Assembly: GCA_025934735.1 (NCBI GenBank)
Contig: JAICWP010000003.1
Coordinates: 229,865-293,864, forward strand
Length of the DNA: 64,000 nucleotides
Direction: 5' to 3'
From: Terriglobales bacterium
Lineage (GTDB): Bacteria > Acidobacteriota > Terriglobia > Terriglobales > Acidobacteriaceae
A model generated the notes under the pieces. The model made no database searches. It saw nothing but the letters and a program-made list of their open reading frames with translations, and was not told the origin of the DNA. Made by a program: the position numbers and the translations under genes. This document shows positions 41,476 through 50,917 of this stretch, in pieces; within the stretch, counting starts at the first letter, position 1; each line of letters begins with the position of its first letter.

Positions 41476-43689
41476 CTATTGCACCGGCACGGTGCCGCTC
41501 ACCGGAATGCCGCCAATCGTTCCGGTAATGGTCAAGGACGTGATTCCCGTGGGAACTGTGATGTTAAATGAGACATTTTGCGCGCCCGTGGCAATCGTCT
41601 CAGTCGCAGGCAATGATGCCACCGGCGAATCGCTGCTCAGGTAAACGGTGGCGGACTGGATCGCATTTTTCGTCAAGTTTAGTGTGACTGTTGCCTGGCC
41701 GCCCGCCGGCGCAGGATTCGGCGAGATGCTGACGGGCGGGAGAATTGTGCCGCTCGGGGTTACGAACGGGCCCAACGTTTCCAGCACACAGGGCAGATTT
41801 CTCGCCTGCTGCGGCGGGGTTGGAGGCGTCTTCCAGGGAACATTGGCAAAGTCGAAAAACTCCGTCATGTCGGGCTGGGCCTGATCGCGCGCGGTCAGGC
41901 TCGGCAAGTTGAACCGCGTTTCAATCAGCTTCAGGATAGCCGTGTAATCCGCAAGCGTGTGCGAAACGTAGTTCTTCTTCGTGAAGGGCGAAATTACAAT
42001 CAGGGGCACGCGGAAACCGGTGAAGAAGAACCCGCAAATCAGGTTGGTAGTGTTGCCATAACAAATGTCGTTCCCGGTGCTCTTCGTCTGCAGGTCGATG
42101 GGAAACTGAATCGCATCCGGAGGCCTAGCCGGCTGCGGCGGCACGTGGTCGTAGAAGCCGCCGAACTCATCGAAACTAAGGATGAAGGCCGAGTCTTTCC
42201 AGGAGACACTGTTCATCAGGGTGTTGATCATGTTGGACACGTAGGCCGCCCCGGACTGAACGTTCGGCGGATCGGTTACATCATCATCGGAGGAGTGCTC
42301 GTCGAGCGCCGCGTTGCTGGCCGGTTCAATGAACGCCACCTGCGGCAGAGTCCCGTTTTGCATGTCGCTCAGCAGTTGCGAAGTAGTAGCAAACTGGTTG
42401 GGCATGTTATTGATTACGAATTGGCCGTAGGTGAACTGGTTGAGGTAGCTCTGCTGGTACAAACAGCTCGGGGTCGAGCATTGAGTGCCATCCGACTTGA
42501 CCAGAGGGTGCGCATAAATTTTCCAGCTTATGCCGTTGTTTTGCAGAACCTGGAAAATAGTTTGATTGGTCAATTGCCCGCTGTTCTGGGTCAGCGGATA
42601 AACATGGCCGGCCGAAGTGGCGGCGTAAAGATACATGCGGTTGGGCTGGGTTCGCGTCATGACCGGTGAAAACCAGTTGTCAGACGTGGCAAAACTCGAG
42701 GCCATGAAGTAGTAGTAGTTCAGCTGCGTGCCGTCGTAGTACCCCATCGCCCGGTGTCCCAATACATCATAGAATCCGAACCCGGCCGCATCTTTTCCAG
42801 CGGCATGGACAAACCCATCCATGGTCGCGATGGTTGGATTCGTCGAATCTTTCATGTTGCGGTCAACATGATCTTCATTCCAAGATGGGCTGGGATTTTC
42901 GGTGCAGGCAGTTCCAATATTGTAAGCGGTGATGCTGTCCCCGTTCTGGTCCACATTGGCCGCATTGGCGGGTTCGCCTTCAAACGTCGTTCCGTTCGTC
43001 GCCTGGGGAAAAATGTTTTTGTTCGCCTGCCAGTAATCCGGGAGGTGCCCGAAATACTCGTCGAATGAGCGGTTTTCCTGCAGCAGCACGATGATGTGGT
43101 TAATCGCCGTGATGTTCTGCCCTTGTCCGGAAAAGTTCGCGGACACACTCAGGGTCTGCCCCCTAGCCGCGGTCAGCTGGCAAGCCGTCCCCGTGCACGC
43201 GCCGCTGAAGCCGGTGAAGTTGGCTCCCGCCGCTGGAGTCGCTGTCAGCGTTATCGCCGTCCCATTGGCAAAGGGTGCGGTGCAGGTCCCAGGGCAATTG
43301 ATTCCCGCCGGCGCGCTGGTCACTGTGCCGCTACCAGAGACGGTTACACTCACTTGGGCTGGCAAGGAACTAAAAGTCACCGAGACCGACTGGTTTCCGG
43401 AGAGCAAAACCTTGCAGGATTGCCCGCTGCACGCGCCGCCAAAACCTGCGAACTGGAATCCCGAGGCCGCCGTGGCGCTCAGTGCCACTGTGGTGCCCAC
43501 ATTGAAACTGGCCGTGCAGGTGCCGGGACAATTGATCCCCCCGGGGCTGCTGGTCACCGTGCCGCTGCCCGTGGTCGTGACTGTGATTTGCGCTTGCTGG
43601 GAGGAAGAAGAAGAGGTTGAACCCCCGCCGCCACACGCGGTCAGCACTATGAGGAAAGCCAACAGCACCCATGGAACTCGCAAAAGCAC
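41476..43689 (-). CDS. Lipoprotein phosphoesterase (phospholipase C / acid phosphatase family) with tandem repeat domains
   Basis: The 737 residues begin with a lipoprotein signal (FLIVLTAC, Cys 19). Residues 33-108 and 110-190 are two copies of a Cys-paired 'bacterial repeat' domain (GSGTVTSSPGGINCPGTC and GSGTVTSAPAGINCPGTC). Residues about 195-640 form the phosphoesterase domain of PF04185 type (HIIVLLQENRSFDEYFG, then GFFFTGFRVPLIVISPF). A C-terminal immunoglobulin-like domain follows. The family hydrolyses phospholipids or phosphomonoesters outside the cytoplasm. The two N-terminal repeats are a tandem DNA duplication (about 43120-43593). Predicted as a surface-anchored enzyme in phosphate acquisition. 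Confidence 0.88.
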   Translation of the reverse strand: MLLRVPWVLLAFLIVLTACGGGGSTSSSSSQQAQITVTTTGSGTVTSSPGGINCPGTCTASFNVGTTVALSATAASGFQFAGFGGACSGQSCKVLLSGNQSVSVTFSSLPAQVSVTVSGSGTVTSAPAGINCPGTCTAPFANGTAITLTATPAAGANFTGFSGACTGTACQLTAARGQTLSVSANFSGQGQNITAINHIIVLLQENRSFDEYFGHLPDYWQANKNIFPQATNGTTFEGEPANAANVDQNGDSITAYNIGTACTENPSPSWNEDHVDRNMKDSTNPTIATMDGFVHAAGKDAAGFGFYDVLGHRAMGYYDGTQLNYYYFMASSFATSDNWFSPVMTRTQPNRMYLYAATSAGHVYPLTQNSGQLTNQTIFQVLQNNGISWKIYAHPLVKSDGTQCSTPSCLYQQSYLNQFTYGQFVINNMPNQFATTSQLLSDMQNGTLPQVAFIEPASNAALDEHSSDDDVTDPPNVQSGAAYVSNMINTLMNSVSWKDSAFILSFDEFGGFYDHVPPQPARPPDAIQFPIDLQTKSTGNDICYGNTTNLICGFFFTGFRVPLIVISPFTKKNYVSHTLADYTAILKLIETRFNLPSLTARDQAQPDMTEFFDFANVPWKTPPTPPQQARNLPCVLETLGPFVTPSGTILPPVSISPNPAPAGGQATVTLNLTKNAIQSATVYLSSDSPVASLPATETIATGAQNVSFNITVPTGITSLTITGTIGGIPVSGTVPVQ
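43120..43593 (-). repeat. Tandem duplication of the Cys-rich repeat domain in the phosphoesterase gene
   Basis: Two consecutive units of about 78 codons encode matching domains, with GSGTVTSSPGGINCPGTC in the first and GSGTVTSAPAGINCPGTC in the second. The DNA copies differ mostly at synonymous or conservative positions. Confidence 0.75.
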
Positions 43690-43940
43690 CTGCCCATCCC
43701 GACTACAATTCCAACAACTTTGATTCCAGACCAGAGCAGCTGGGTTGCTTCGCGCTTTTACGTCATACCGGCTGCAACCCGCATTCCTTCAGGGAAGTGG
43801 GTCTCCGCATTGGGTACCCTAATTTCGGTTGTGAATGGGAAAAAGTCGTGGGTGAGGGGGTGCACCGCCCATGTTGTGCAGTCGTTTAGCGCTACCTGCG
43901 ACGCGCACGCGACCGTGCCTAATTGGCTTATATATTCCGG

Positions 43941-43969
43941 TTGACAAACACCGGTTCGCATAACAGAAT
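43941..43969 (+). promoter_or_regulatory. Sigma70-type promoter of the TonB C-terminal protein gene
   Basis: TTGACA (43941-43946), a 17-base spacer and CAGAAT (43964-43969). Transcription near 43976 would leave a leader of about 60 bases before the GTG. The surrounding 43690-44037 gap shows no gene. Confidence 0.6.
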
Positions 43970-44037
43970 TCGGCGCCAGGCGGGCGGCTTCACTGCTCCC
44001 ACACCCGACAGTTCGTCGCCCTTGAGGTCGTCCGGCC

Positions 44038-44937
44038 GTGCTGCTCAAAGGATCTGCCAAATTCGGTTTCCGTAAAACCGAAGCGGGGACGAGGCCTTTT
44101 GCCAGACGATGCTTGTGCGTTGTGCTGCTACTTGTTCTGTCCATAGCCTGGACAGCAATTTCAGCCTGGGCAGCAAACTCTAAACTGACCGAGTCTGAGA
44201 TCCGGAGCGCGCTGCAAAACAAGGTATTCACGCTCCGGCAACCCTATGCGGCAGACCGGCTTCGGTTTGACCAAAATGGCACGTTGCAGGGTAATAACTT
44301 CGTGGGCCCATGGACCCTCGATGCTGTGGTGGAGATCACGAAGGTCAGTAGCAAACACGACTCCCTCGAGATCGTCGGAAACCGCCTTTATGTGAGTTAT
44401 TCGGGCTTGCAAGCCAACTATGCTCGCAGCAAGCGGCGAATCACGATTGTCATCCCGTGGAATGCCGCTGCACCTGATGCGTTGCAAGACACGCTTGCCC
44501 GCATTTTTCTTACCAACACTCAGACCCTTGCCGACTGCGCCCCGGACTACTGGAAACCTTACCTGACCGACCACGCGGAGGCACTGAAACAGTTGGCACA
44601 AAAGGCCCATGACTCCTCAACTCACACTGTCCTTCTCAACAGACAAAACGTTTATGTGGTGGGCTCGGGAGTAATTCCACCGCGCGCCACCAGCACGCCA
44701 GATCCCAAATACAGCGCGGAAGCGAGGTCCGCGAAGGTGGAGGGTACGGTGGTGCTCTTGATCGTAGTCAATGAGGCAGGAAAGGCTGTGGACCCTTTCA
44801 TTCTCCATCCCGTCGGTATGGGATTGGATGATCAAGCCGTCGAAACCGTGCGCAAGTGGCAATTCAATCCCGCAATTTTTCAGAGCAAGCCTGTCCCTGT
44901 GCTGATTAACGTCGAGGTCAATTTCCGGCTCTACTAG
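44038..44937 (+). CDS. Secreted TonB C-terminal-domain protein
   Basis: The 299 residues start with GTG and have an N-terminal hydrophobic segment (CVVLLLVLSIAWTAISAWA) that is a signal or anchor. Residues about 45-195 are a lineage-specific domain with FTLRQPYAADRLRFDQNGTL; this is followed by a TonB C-terminal module (about 215-299): IPPRATSTPDPKYSAEARSA, VVLLIVVNEAGKAVDPFILH, AVETVRKWQFNPAIFQSKP. The latter binds the TonB box in energy transducers; without a clear proline-rich arm, the protein may be a periplasmic TonB-like adaptor instead. An upstream promoter is visible. Confidence 0.82.
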   Translation: MLLKGSAKFGFRKTEAGTRPFARRCLCVVLLLVLSIAWTAISAWAANSKLTESEIRSALQNKVFTLRQPYAADRLRFDQNGTLQGNNFVGPWTLDAVVEITKVSSKHDSLEIVGNRLYVSYSGLQANYARSKRRITIVIPWNAAAPDALQDTLARIFLTNTQTLADCAPDYWKPYLTDHAEALKQLAQKAHDSSTHTVLLNRQNVYVVGSGVIPPRATSTPDPKYSAEARSAKVEGTVVLLIVVNEAGKAVDPFILHPVGMGLDDQAVETVRKWQFNPAIFQSKPVPVLINVEVNFRLY

Positions 44938-45101
44938 CGCCAACGTGGGAAAAAGTAGAAGATGCCTGCGCTCGTCCCCGCGAGTGATTTGGCGTCGCAC
45001 AGGGAGAGACGGTTCTTCCCGAAACCTTAGTTCCATTTCGGGGGGCAAGTCGGCCTGGGCTTGACCTAACCTCCCTGCCATTGTGTTAAATTTGAGTCGT
45101 A

Positions 45102-45278
45102 ATGGACTCTGAGCAGATCATTGCCGAAATCGAGCGGCTAGAGCAAATCTTCGCCATACCGGACACGAGGCCTCTGACCCCGGGCGACCTCTCGGCTGCG
45201 AATCGAAGGCACGACGAGATGCTCGCCCACAGTCCGTGGTTTCGGCTTTGGCAACAGTATGGCGTATGTTGTCGCTAG
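45102..45278 (+). CDS. 58-residue micro-protein
   Basis: The frame starts MDSEQIIAEIERLEQIFAIP and ends RHDEMLAHSPWFRLWQQYGV then CCR. It has a helical N-terminus, a short proline segment and an aromatic, CC-ended C-terminus, and lacks stops or low-complexity. I have the impression that such ANRRHDEML...PWFRLWQ...GVCCR peptides recur in Acidobacteriota, but cannot verify it here. There is no clear Shine-Dalgarno. Its function is unknown. Confidence 0.5.
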   Translation: MDSEQIIAEIERLEQIFAIPDTRPLTPGDLSAANRRHDEMLAHSPWFRLWQQYGVCCR

Positions 45279-45371
45279 TGACGCCTCACCGCACATCCCA
45301 CCAAAGTTGGTGAAGTTTGTGGCAGCGCAGGTCAAGAAGCACAGCACTGGCGCGTAGCCGCATGTACTTTC

Positions 45372-45998
45372 TTATCCCGCCATAGGCAGATCAGCAGCAG
45401 CGGCCAAAAGCGCACGCACGCTTTCCTCGATCCGCTTCAGGGCTTCGCTTGCTTGCGAAACAAGTTGCTTGCCATCGGTGTCTAAACTTGCGTTCGTGTT
45501 GAGCAAGAACAAAGTGTTGGCGAGAATCGTAAGCGGATTATTGATTTCGTGCGCTAATAGATTAACGAGACGACCTTGCTCCTGCAGTGATCGGGTGCGC
45601 TCCTCAGCTTCAGCCGCAGCTTTTCGGCTGCTCAAGTCTACGATATAACAAACCCACTTTAGCGGCTCGCGCTGAAGTCTCACCCCAGCGATGAGGACAG
45701 GTACTCGGGAGCCGTCTGGCCGGACGTACTCTTTTTCGAATGGCACCGAGGCAGCGTTGGATCGCAGTTGCTCGACAGCTTTGTGACTGTGCAGAAGGTA
45801 CTCGGGCGGGGTGATCTTTTGCCAATCAACAACGCCCCTCTTGAGGTCTTGGCGGGAGCAGCCGATCATGTGCAGAAACGCATCATTCGCCTCTACGATG
45901 CGGTCTTCCTCTGTTATCACGACGCCCAAGTGTTCAGAATCTTTAAGTCTTGCAACAGATTCTATGAGCGTCGAGCGGTCCTTGTCCTCCTGCGGCAT
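45372..45998 (-). CDS. PAS - HisKA sensor protein without an ATPase domain
   Basis: I use the ATG at 45998 (MPQEDKDRSTL); the frame is open to 46085. The 208 residues comprise a PAS domain (about 20-130, with VVITEEDRIVEANDAFLHMIGCS and KEYVRPDGSRVPVLIAGVR) and a HisKA dimerisation helix hairpin with the phospho-acceptor His in NLLAHEINNPLTILANTLFLL. The protein stops at GADLPMAG-like sequence about 50 residues later, before any HATPase N, G1 or G2 box. It is therefore not an autonomous kinase; it may be phosphorylated in trans or be truncated. It is divergent from the GAF-receiver gene. Confidence 0.8.
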   Translation of the reverse strand: MPQEDKDRSTLIESVARLKDSEHLGVVITEEDRIVEANDAFLHMIGCSRQDLKRGVVDWQKITPPEYLLHSHKAVEQLRSNAASVPFEKEYVRPDGSRVPVLIAGVRLQREPLKWVCYIVDLSSRKAAAEAEERTRSLQEQGRLVNLLAHEINNPLTILANTLFLLNTNASLDTDGKQLVSQASEALKRIEESVRALLAAAADLPMAG

Positions 45999-46108
45999 TG
46001 TGCTTACGTTAACGCTGCCACCGAAACGGGGCAACTGCCCCAATATTAGGGCATTGCTATGGAGTCCGCCGTCGTCAATAATCAATCAGCAAGAAAAAGG
46101 AGCGGCCG

Positions 46109-47098
46109 ATGGCCTACACTCCGAAAGAGTGGCTCAGCTTTCTTCAGCAGCTTCAGAACGCCCCGCCGCTGCTAGAGCGCCCCTACATCCGCGAATCATG
46201 GCAGCGCTGCCGGGAACGAGGATTGCCCCCCGCTCCCGAGCATCCCGTCCTGCGCCGTGTTGATGACGCTGAATTAAAAAAACGCTTGGAAGCCAGCAAC
46301 GAACTGGTCGAGGCTGCTGCTCCGATACTCGCTGGCTTCTCGGCTTCGCTAGGAGCCTTGCAGCACGTCATCTACGCCGCTGACCGGGATGGTATTGTCC
46401 TCTGGTCAGCGGGTAACAGCACCGCCATGCTGACGTATGGTCTGACTGCGGGGTACGACTGGTCAGAAGCGACGATGGGCACGAACGGAGCCGGAACCGC
46501 ATTGGCAACGAATCATCCGGTTGCTGTCATTGGGCCTGATCATTACGAACTGCCATTCCACAGCAGCACCTGTTTGGCGGCTCCGATCCATTCCCGGCAA
46601 GGTGAACTAATCGGTGCAATCGACTTCAGCACTAATGTAAGCGATGCTGACCCATCGCAACTCGCACAAGTGATCAGGCTCGCCCACCAGATTGAACGGC
46701 GGCTGGCGGGGATGCTAGCTGTGCTTGTGGTGGACGACAGCGAAGCACAGCGATATACGATGAAACGGATGCTCTCCAAGAATGGATTCACCGCGCTCGG
46801 GGCAGCAACGGCGCAAGATGCGCTCGACAAGGCTGTCATCCTCCGGCCTGATGTGATTGTTTTGGACGTCAGCCTTCCCGATGAAAATGGTTTTGAGGTA
46901 TGCAAGAAACTCAAGTCTGATAAGAGAACGAAGGGCATTCCCATCGTCCAAGTTTCAGCCGTCTATACGCAGGAGGATGCAGTAGCAGCGGGATACTCGG
47001 TGGGTGCAGACGCTTATCTGGTTCATCCGGCGGAAACCCAAGACCTGCCAAAAGTCGTGTGCCGCGTTTTGGGAATGAAAGTCACGACTGCTGCCTAG
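46109..47098 (+). CDS. AcoR-type GAF - receiver domain protein
   Basis: The 329 residues begin like the N-terminus of AcoR/DhaR activators (RPYIRESWQRCRERGLPP, then a GAF domain about 65-190 with TMGTNGAGTALATNHPVAVI). Instead of a sigma54 AAA+ and HTH domain it carries a receiver domain (about 200-325): acidic pocket D209-D210, phospho-acceptor D253 (VIVLDVSLPDENGFE), S283, but H306 in place of the conserved Lys (YLVHPAE). No DNA-binding output is present. It could be a phosphate sink or a protein-interaction switch for the adjacent PAS-HisKA gene. A signature GAGG-like Shine-Dalgarno is unclear; AAAAGGAG lies 8 bases upstream. Confidence 0.85.
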   Translation: MAYTPKEWLSFLQQLQNAPPLLERPYIRESWQRCRERGLPPAPEHPVLRRVDDAELKKRLEASNELVEAAAPILAGFSASLGALQHVIYAADRDGIVLWSAGNSTAMLTYGLTAGYDWSEATMGTNGAGTALATNHPVAVIGPDHYELPFHSSTCLAAPIHSRQGELIGAIDFSTNVSDADPSQLAQVIRLAHQIERRLAGMLAVLVVDDSEAQRYTMKRMLSKNGFTALGAATAQDALDKAVILRPDVIVLDVSLPDENGFEVCKKLKSDKRTKGIPIVQVSAVYTQEDAVAAGYSVGADAYLVHPAETQDLPKVVCRVLGMKVTTAA

Positions 47099-47391
47099 CG
47101 GTTATGATTGCTGTCGCTGGCAATTCTGGTGGAGGAAAGTGAGTGCCCGGGCCGGCACCGACGTATGCCGACCAGTTCTGGCGACCCGCCGTAACGGGCA
47201 GCCGGTAAATCGCTTCCAGCTTCAGCGCAATCAGATCGGTGACCTCTCCCCAGTGTCACCTTTACTTGTGAGACAAACCCTGGCTTCGCAGTTGCATCAT
47301 TTGTTGTGCCTGCGACTCCCCTGAATATCTTGAGCGAAAAAACCGGCCCGGCGCAAGGTAACAACGATGTCCGGTAAGACCAGCATCTTGG

Positions 47392-47703
47392 AAGACCTCA
47401 TTTTCCCCCGCGCCCGAGGGTGGCGTTCTCCACCCGGATAATCTCTACCACCGCTACTTCCTGCCCTGCCTCGAGCACGCTGGCCTACGACGGATTCGCT
47501 TCCATGATCTGCGCCACACCTTCGGCAGTTTGCTCATCCAGGGTGGCGCGTCGCTCGCCTAGGTCAAGGACCAGATGGGACACAGCTCCATTCAGGTGAC
47601 GGTTGACATCTACGGACACCTGCTTCCGGGAGCGAATGTGAGCTACGTGGACCGGTTGGACAACGAAACAAACTTGCAACAATCCGCAACTCCCGCGCAA
47701 TAA
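47392..47703 (+). pseudogene. Tyrosine recombinase (integrase) C-terminal remnant
   Basis: The frame reads FSPAPEGGVLHPDNLYHRYF, RIRFHDLRHTFGSLLIQGGAS, then a TAG at 47560 where relatives have Tyr, then VKDQMGHSSIQVTVDIYGHL, to a TAA at 47701. This holds the box-II Arg/His (HDLRH), the later H-S-S-I-x-V-T and the catalytic Tyr (DIYGHL) of phage-type integrases. The N-terminus is missing and nothing upstream to 47099 is recognisable. A single TAC-to-TAG change would explain the stop. It is a relic of a mobile element; no att site could be paired. Confidence 0.8.
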
Positions 47704-47816
47704 GCAGTCTCGAAGGAGCTCGAGGTTGGGGAGGCACTCCCACCCGAAGTTGTTGAAATGTTGGGAGAAGATATTGGTGGGCGGAAGCACTCGAATTTTT
47801 GACCTACGGATTGGCC

Positions 47817-50645
47817 TTATTTTTCCGAAGACGACGCTGCACCCGGCGTTTGCAGGATTGCTCGCCAGTTGAGGATGGCATTCCACAGCAGGCGCTGGTC
47901 GCCGCGGTTCAGGTCGCGGTGCATGGGATTGAAATTGAAGGCCACCACGTGGCCGCGGCCCACCGGCATATCCAGAATAGCCGGGCGTCCGATCAGGCCG
48001 GCCTGCCCCCAGGCTTGGCCGCTCACCACCAGAGGAGCGCCGCCGCTGTCACCCCATTCGAGGACGATGCCGCTACGGTCTTCCGGGCCATCGAGGCAGG
48101 TAGTGCAGTAGGCCATGCGCAGCCAGCGGCGCGGGATATCGTATAGAGGAAAATTCTGGCGAAACACCCAGGTGTGGGCGGGGTAGCCGTAGGCCAGCGG
48201 GGAATCCGGGCGGACAAAAGTAACGCGCACATGGGCGCCAGGAGTGCGGGTGGCAGCGTTTTCCGAGGCGGCAGCAGAAGCGGCACCTCCACCCTGCGTG
48301 CTGCGGGGCACGCCGCCGGCCGCGCGACGCACGCCGCGCACCATTCCGCCCTCTAGCGGCAGCATGGAGCCGCTGCCCAGGGTAACCATCAGCCCGCCGC
48401 TCTCGATAAAGCGCTGCAACTGCGCCATACCTTCCCAGCCGATGCCGCCGGTGATATCGTCGGAGTCCGCCGGCGTGCCCAGGCTGGGGGTTTGGGGCGT
48501 CTTCTTATAAGCCATGGGGCCCCAGGCTTTGGGCAGGCCCTGGATCTGCTCGGCGAGTTCCAAATCCACGTGTCCGTAAAGCAGAACATCCACGCGGTCA
48601 CGGAGATTGCCTGCGCGGATGTCCTCGTCGCGCAGATAGATGTAGGGAACCTTTCGCTGGTCGAGGGAGTAGCGGATCCAGCCAATTGAGTCGGTGTCGG
48701 CCCAAGGCACCCATAGGCCGATGCGCGGCGCTGGGGCAGCGTGACGAGGTACCTCCGGCGCGGCGGCGGCGCTGGTGAAATTCAGGCCGAGCTCAGAGGC
48801 CGCTGCGTTGAGCGCTTTTTGCAGCCCGGGCTGGGCAGGCAGAATCCAAGAGCCCGCGGGATATTCCGTACCGCTCAGGGCGAAAGCGCGCTCGGCGATC
48901 TCCAGGCGGAAGCCGGCCAGACGATAGCGTGCCGCGAGCAGGGCCTCTTCTCCTGTGTCCTTCATGAGAAACACAGGGCCGTTGCCCGCAACCGCGCCTG
49001 CAGGGTGCGGCGGTTCCTCGATCGGGACAAGGGAAAGCGAGCGCACGGCAGGGTCGGCGGTCGCAACGGCCTGCAGATGGTAGTGGGCGGGCAACTCCCA
49101 GGAAACATCATCGTAGGGCTCACCGCCGTCCTTGGGATAATGCTGCGGCGTGAGCAAATCCACCGCGTAGTTGCGATAGGGCTGGTCCAGGCGCACGACG
49201 TAAGTGCCAGCAGGGAAAGTGGCGTCCTTCAGGTGAATGGGCGCTTGCGCCCGGCTTACCTCGATGTGCTGGCGGATGAGCCTGCCCACCATCTGCGCCA
49301 CGCGCATGGGATCGCCCTGATCGGCAGGAATCAGAAACCCATAGGGCGGCTCTTCGAGACCTTTCTGCCAGGAATCCCAGCCCTTCTTGTAGAAATTGCG
49401 CAGCATCTGCGAAGCGTGGTCAGCGCTGTAATCAAGCGCGGCCAGGGCGGCGGTTTCCTGGTAATTCAAATTGTCGCGCGCCGACCAGGTTACCTCGCGC
49501 GACTTGGGCGGCAGCGGCCGGTACCACTCCATGCTCATGTCGGAAGGATCAATGGTGCGGCGCATGGTTTCGGCCGAGCCGTTGCCCCAGGTCTCGTAGC
49601 CGCGGCCGATGCTGTTGTGGTTCATGGCCACCGAGTCGAGATAAAGATGGGCGAAAGCCTCGCCGAAATTCCAGGTAGAGACGCCGGGCATCCCCATGGC
49701 GGTCATGGTCTCCACCTCGTGGAAGCTCAGTTCCAGGAACTCGCTGTAAGTGATGGGGTCAATGTGCGGATTGTAAGGCCCGGTGCCGTTCCAGGTCATG
49801 AGCATTGGCATGCCTTCGTGCAGGTCGTGGACCACGGTGGGGTGCCACTCGTGGAACATTCGGTGGACGGCCTTGGTGGTGGCGTGGGTCTGCTGGTGAG
49901 TGTCGCGATTGATGTCTACGAAGGTGTACTTCGACCAGTAGGGCGGCGACTGGCGGGGCAGGCTGGCGAAATCGGTCTTGCCCTTCAGGTAGGCGTAGAA
50001 CCAGTCCACCACCTTGTCGCGTCCGTCGGGATTGGAAATGGGGTTGATGAGCACGACCAGGCGCTGGCGAATACGGCGGATCATGGGCTGCTCGGAAACC
50101 GCCAGGCGGTAGGCCAGTTCGAGCATGGCCTCGGTGGAGCCGGTTTCGTCGGAATGCAGCGCGGCGTTGAAATAATAGATGGGCCGAGAAGTATTTATTA
50201 ATTGCTCAGCGGCGGCGGGATCGGTGCGGCGCGGATTGGCGAGTGCGGAAGTGGCGGCCTTGAGACGATCCAGATCGCGAATGCCGACTTCGTCAGAGAT
50301 GGCGAGCAGCAGAATTTCACGCCCTTCTTCTGTGTGTCCCAGCACGAAAACCCGCACGCGGGGAGAAGCCGCCGCCAAGGCACGGCAGTAGGCATATGTT
50401 TTGGCCGTGCCCACCAATTCGCCGGGCGCGCCCGGAATGCGGCCAAGAAAAGCCATGGGCGAAGGCACGGTGGAGGACTGCGGGAGATACGATACCCAGG
50501 GTGAAAGAAAATCCTTTTCCGTGGTGGAGGCGGCGATCGCTTGTACGGAGCCGGGTTCAGCGACATCGGGGGAACCGACGTTCTGGGCGGGCAACATCAT
50601 CGCCGCACTCAGCAGGCACGACAACACCACCGCACACCGGATCAT
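47817..50645 (-). CDS. Secreted M14 family zinc carboxypeptidase-like protein
   Basis: The 942 residues start with a signal peptide (1-20, ending MLPAQ). The M14 domain (about 85-430) carries zinc ligands H-x-x-E in AALHSDETGSTE, the arginine/asparagine stretch NPISNPDGRDKV, and a third-ligand HDLHEG segment. The rest (about 440-942) includes a glutamine-amidotransferase-like region near the C-terminus (GWEGMAQLQRFIESGGLMVTLGSGS), a layout common in large acidobacterial M14 proteins. It removes C-terminal residues from peptides, in the periplasm or outside. It lies 272 bp downstream of the M28/serine hydrolase/D-aminoacylase operon on the same strand. Confidence 0.88.
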   Translation of the reverse strand: MIRCAVVLSCLLSAAMMLPAQNVGSPDVAEPGSVQAIAASTTEKDFLSPWVSYLPQSSTVPSPMAFLGRIPGAPGELVGTAKTYAYCRALAAASPRVRVFVLGHTEEGREILLLAISDEVGIRDLDRLKAATSALANPRRTDPAAAEQLINTSRPIYYFNAALHSDETGSTEAMLELAYRLAVSEQPMIRRIRQRLVVLINPISNPDGRDKVVDWFYAYLKGKTDFASLPRQSPPYWSKYTFVDINRDTHQQTHATTKAVHRMFHEWHPTVVHDLHEGMPMLMTWNGTGPYNPHIDPITYSEFLELSFHEVETMTAMGMPGVSTWNFGEAFAHLYLDSVAMNHNSIGRGYETWGNGSAETMRRTIDPSDMSMEWYRPLPPKSREVTWSARDNLNYQETAALAALDYSADHASQMLRNFYKKGWDSWQKGLEEPPYGFLIPADQGDPMRVAQMVGRLIRQHIEVSRAQAPIHLKDATFPAGTYVVRLDQPYRNYAVDLLTPQHYPKDGGEPYDDVSWELPAHYHLQAVATADPAVRSLSLVPIEEPPHPAGAVAGNGPVFLMKDTGEEALLAARYRLAGFRLEIAERAFALSGTEYPAGSWILPAQPGLQKALNAAASELGLNFTSAAAAPEVPRHAAPAPRIGLWVPWADTDSIGWIRYSLDQRKVPYIYLRDEDIRAGNLRDRVDVLLYGHVDLELAEQIQGLPKAWGPMAYKKTPQTPSLGTPADSDDITGGIGWEGMAQLQRFIESGGLMVTLGSGSMLPLEGGMVRGVRRAAGGVPRSTQGGGAASAAASENAATRTPGAHVRVTFVRPDSPLAYGYPAHTWVFRQNFPLYDIPRRWLRMAYCTTCLDGPEDRSGIVLEWGDSGGAPLVVSGQAWGQAGLIGRPAILDMPVGRGHVVAFNFNPMHRDLNRGDQRLLWNAILNWRAILQTPGAASSSEK

Positions 50646-50917
50646 GCAACCCTCCGCCTGATAACGCCCTTGTATTGCGGGTTAATGGCGAAAGGAGTGT
50701 ATCACCGGCATAAGTATAATCAGCCGCATGTGCGAGGCTGACACGCTGCGGTAACGCCGGGCGGGCTAATCCAGACTTCCACATTTGGCCGCCGGAGATT
50801 TGCGACAATTCCGAGACCGTTCAGGGCAGCCAAATATGGCACCCGCAGTTATTCATCGCGACAAAATTTGGGGCACCGCTCAACTGTTTCGGCGGGCCCA
50901 ATGTGGGGGAACCCGAT

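Noticed and set aside
48741..50201. A 486-codon plus-strand open frame opposite the M14 peptidase
   Set aside because: It is fully antisense to a gene with zinc-ligand motifs and its translation is Gly/Arg/His-rich with no domain.
50646..50917. Possible small gene upstream of the M14 peptidase
   Set aside because: Short frames here have no consistent coding features; the region probably holds the M14 promoter and the end of the D-aminoacylase transcript.
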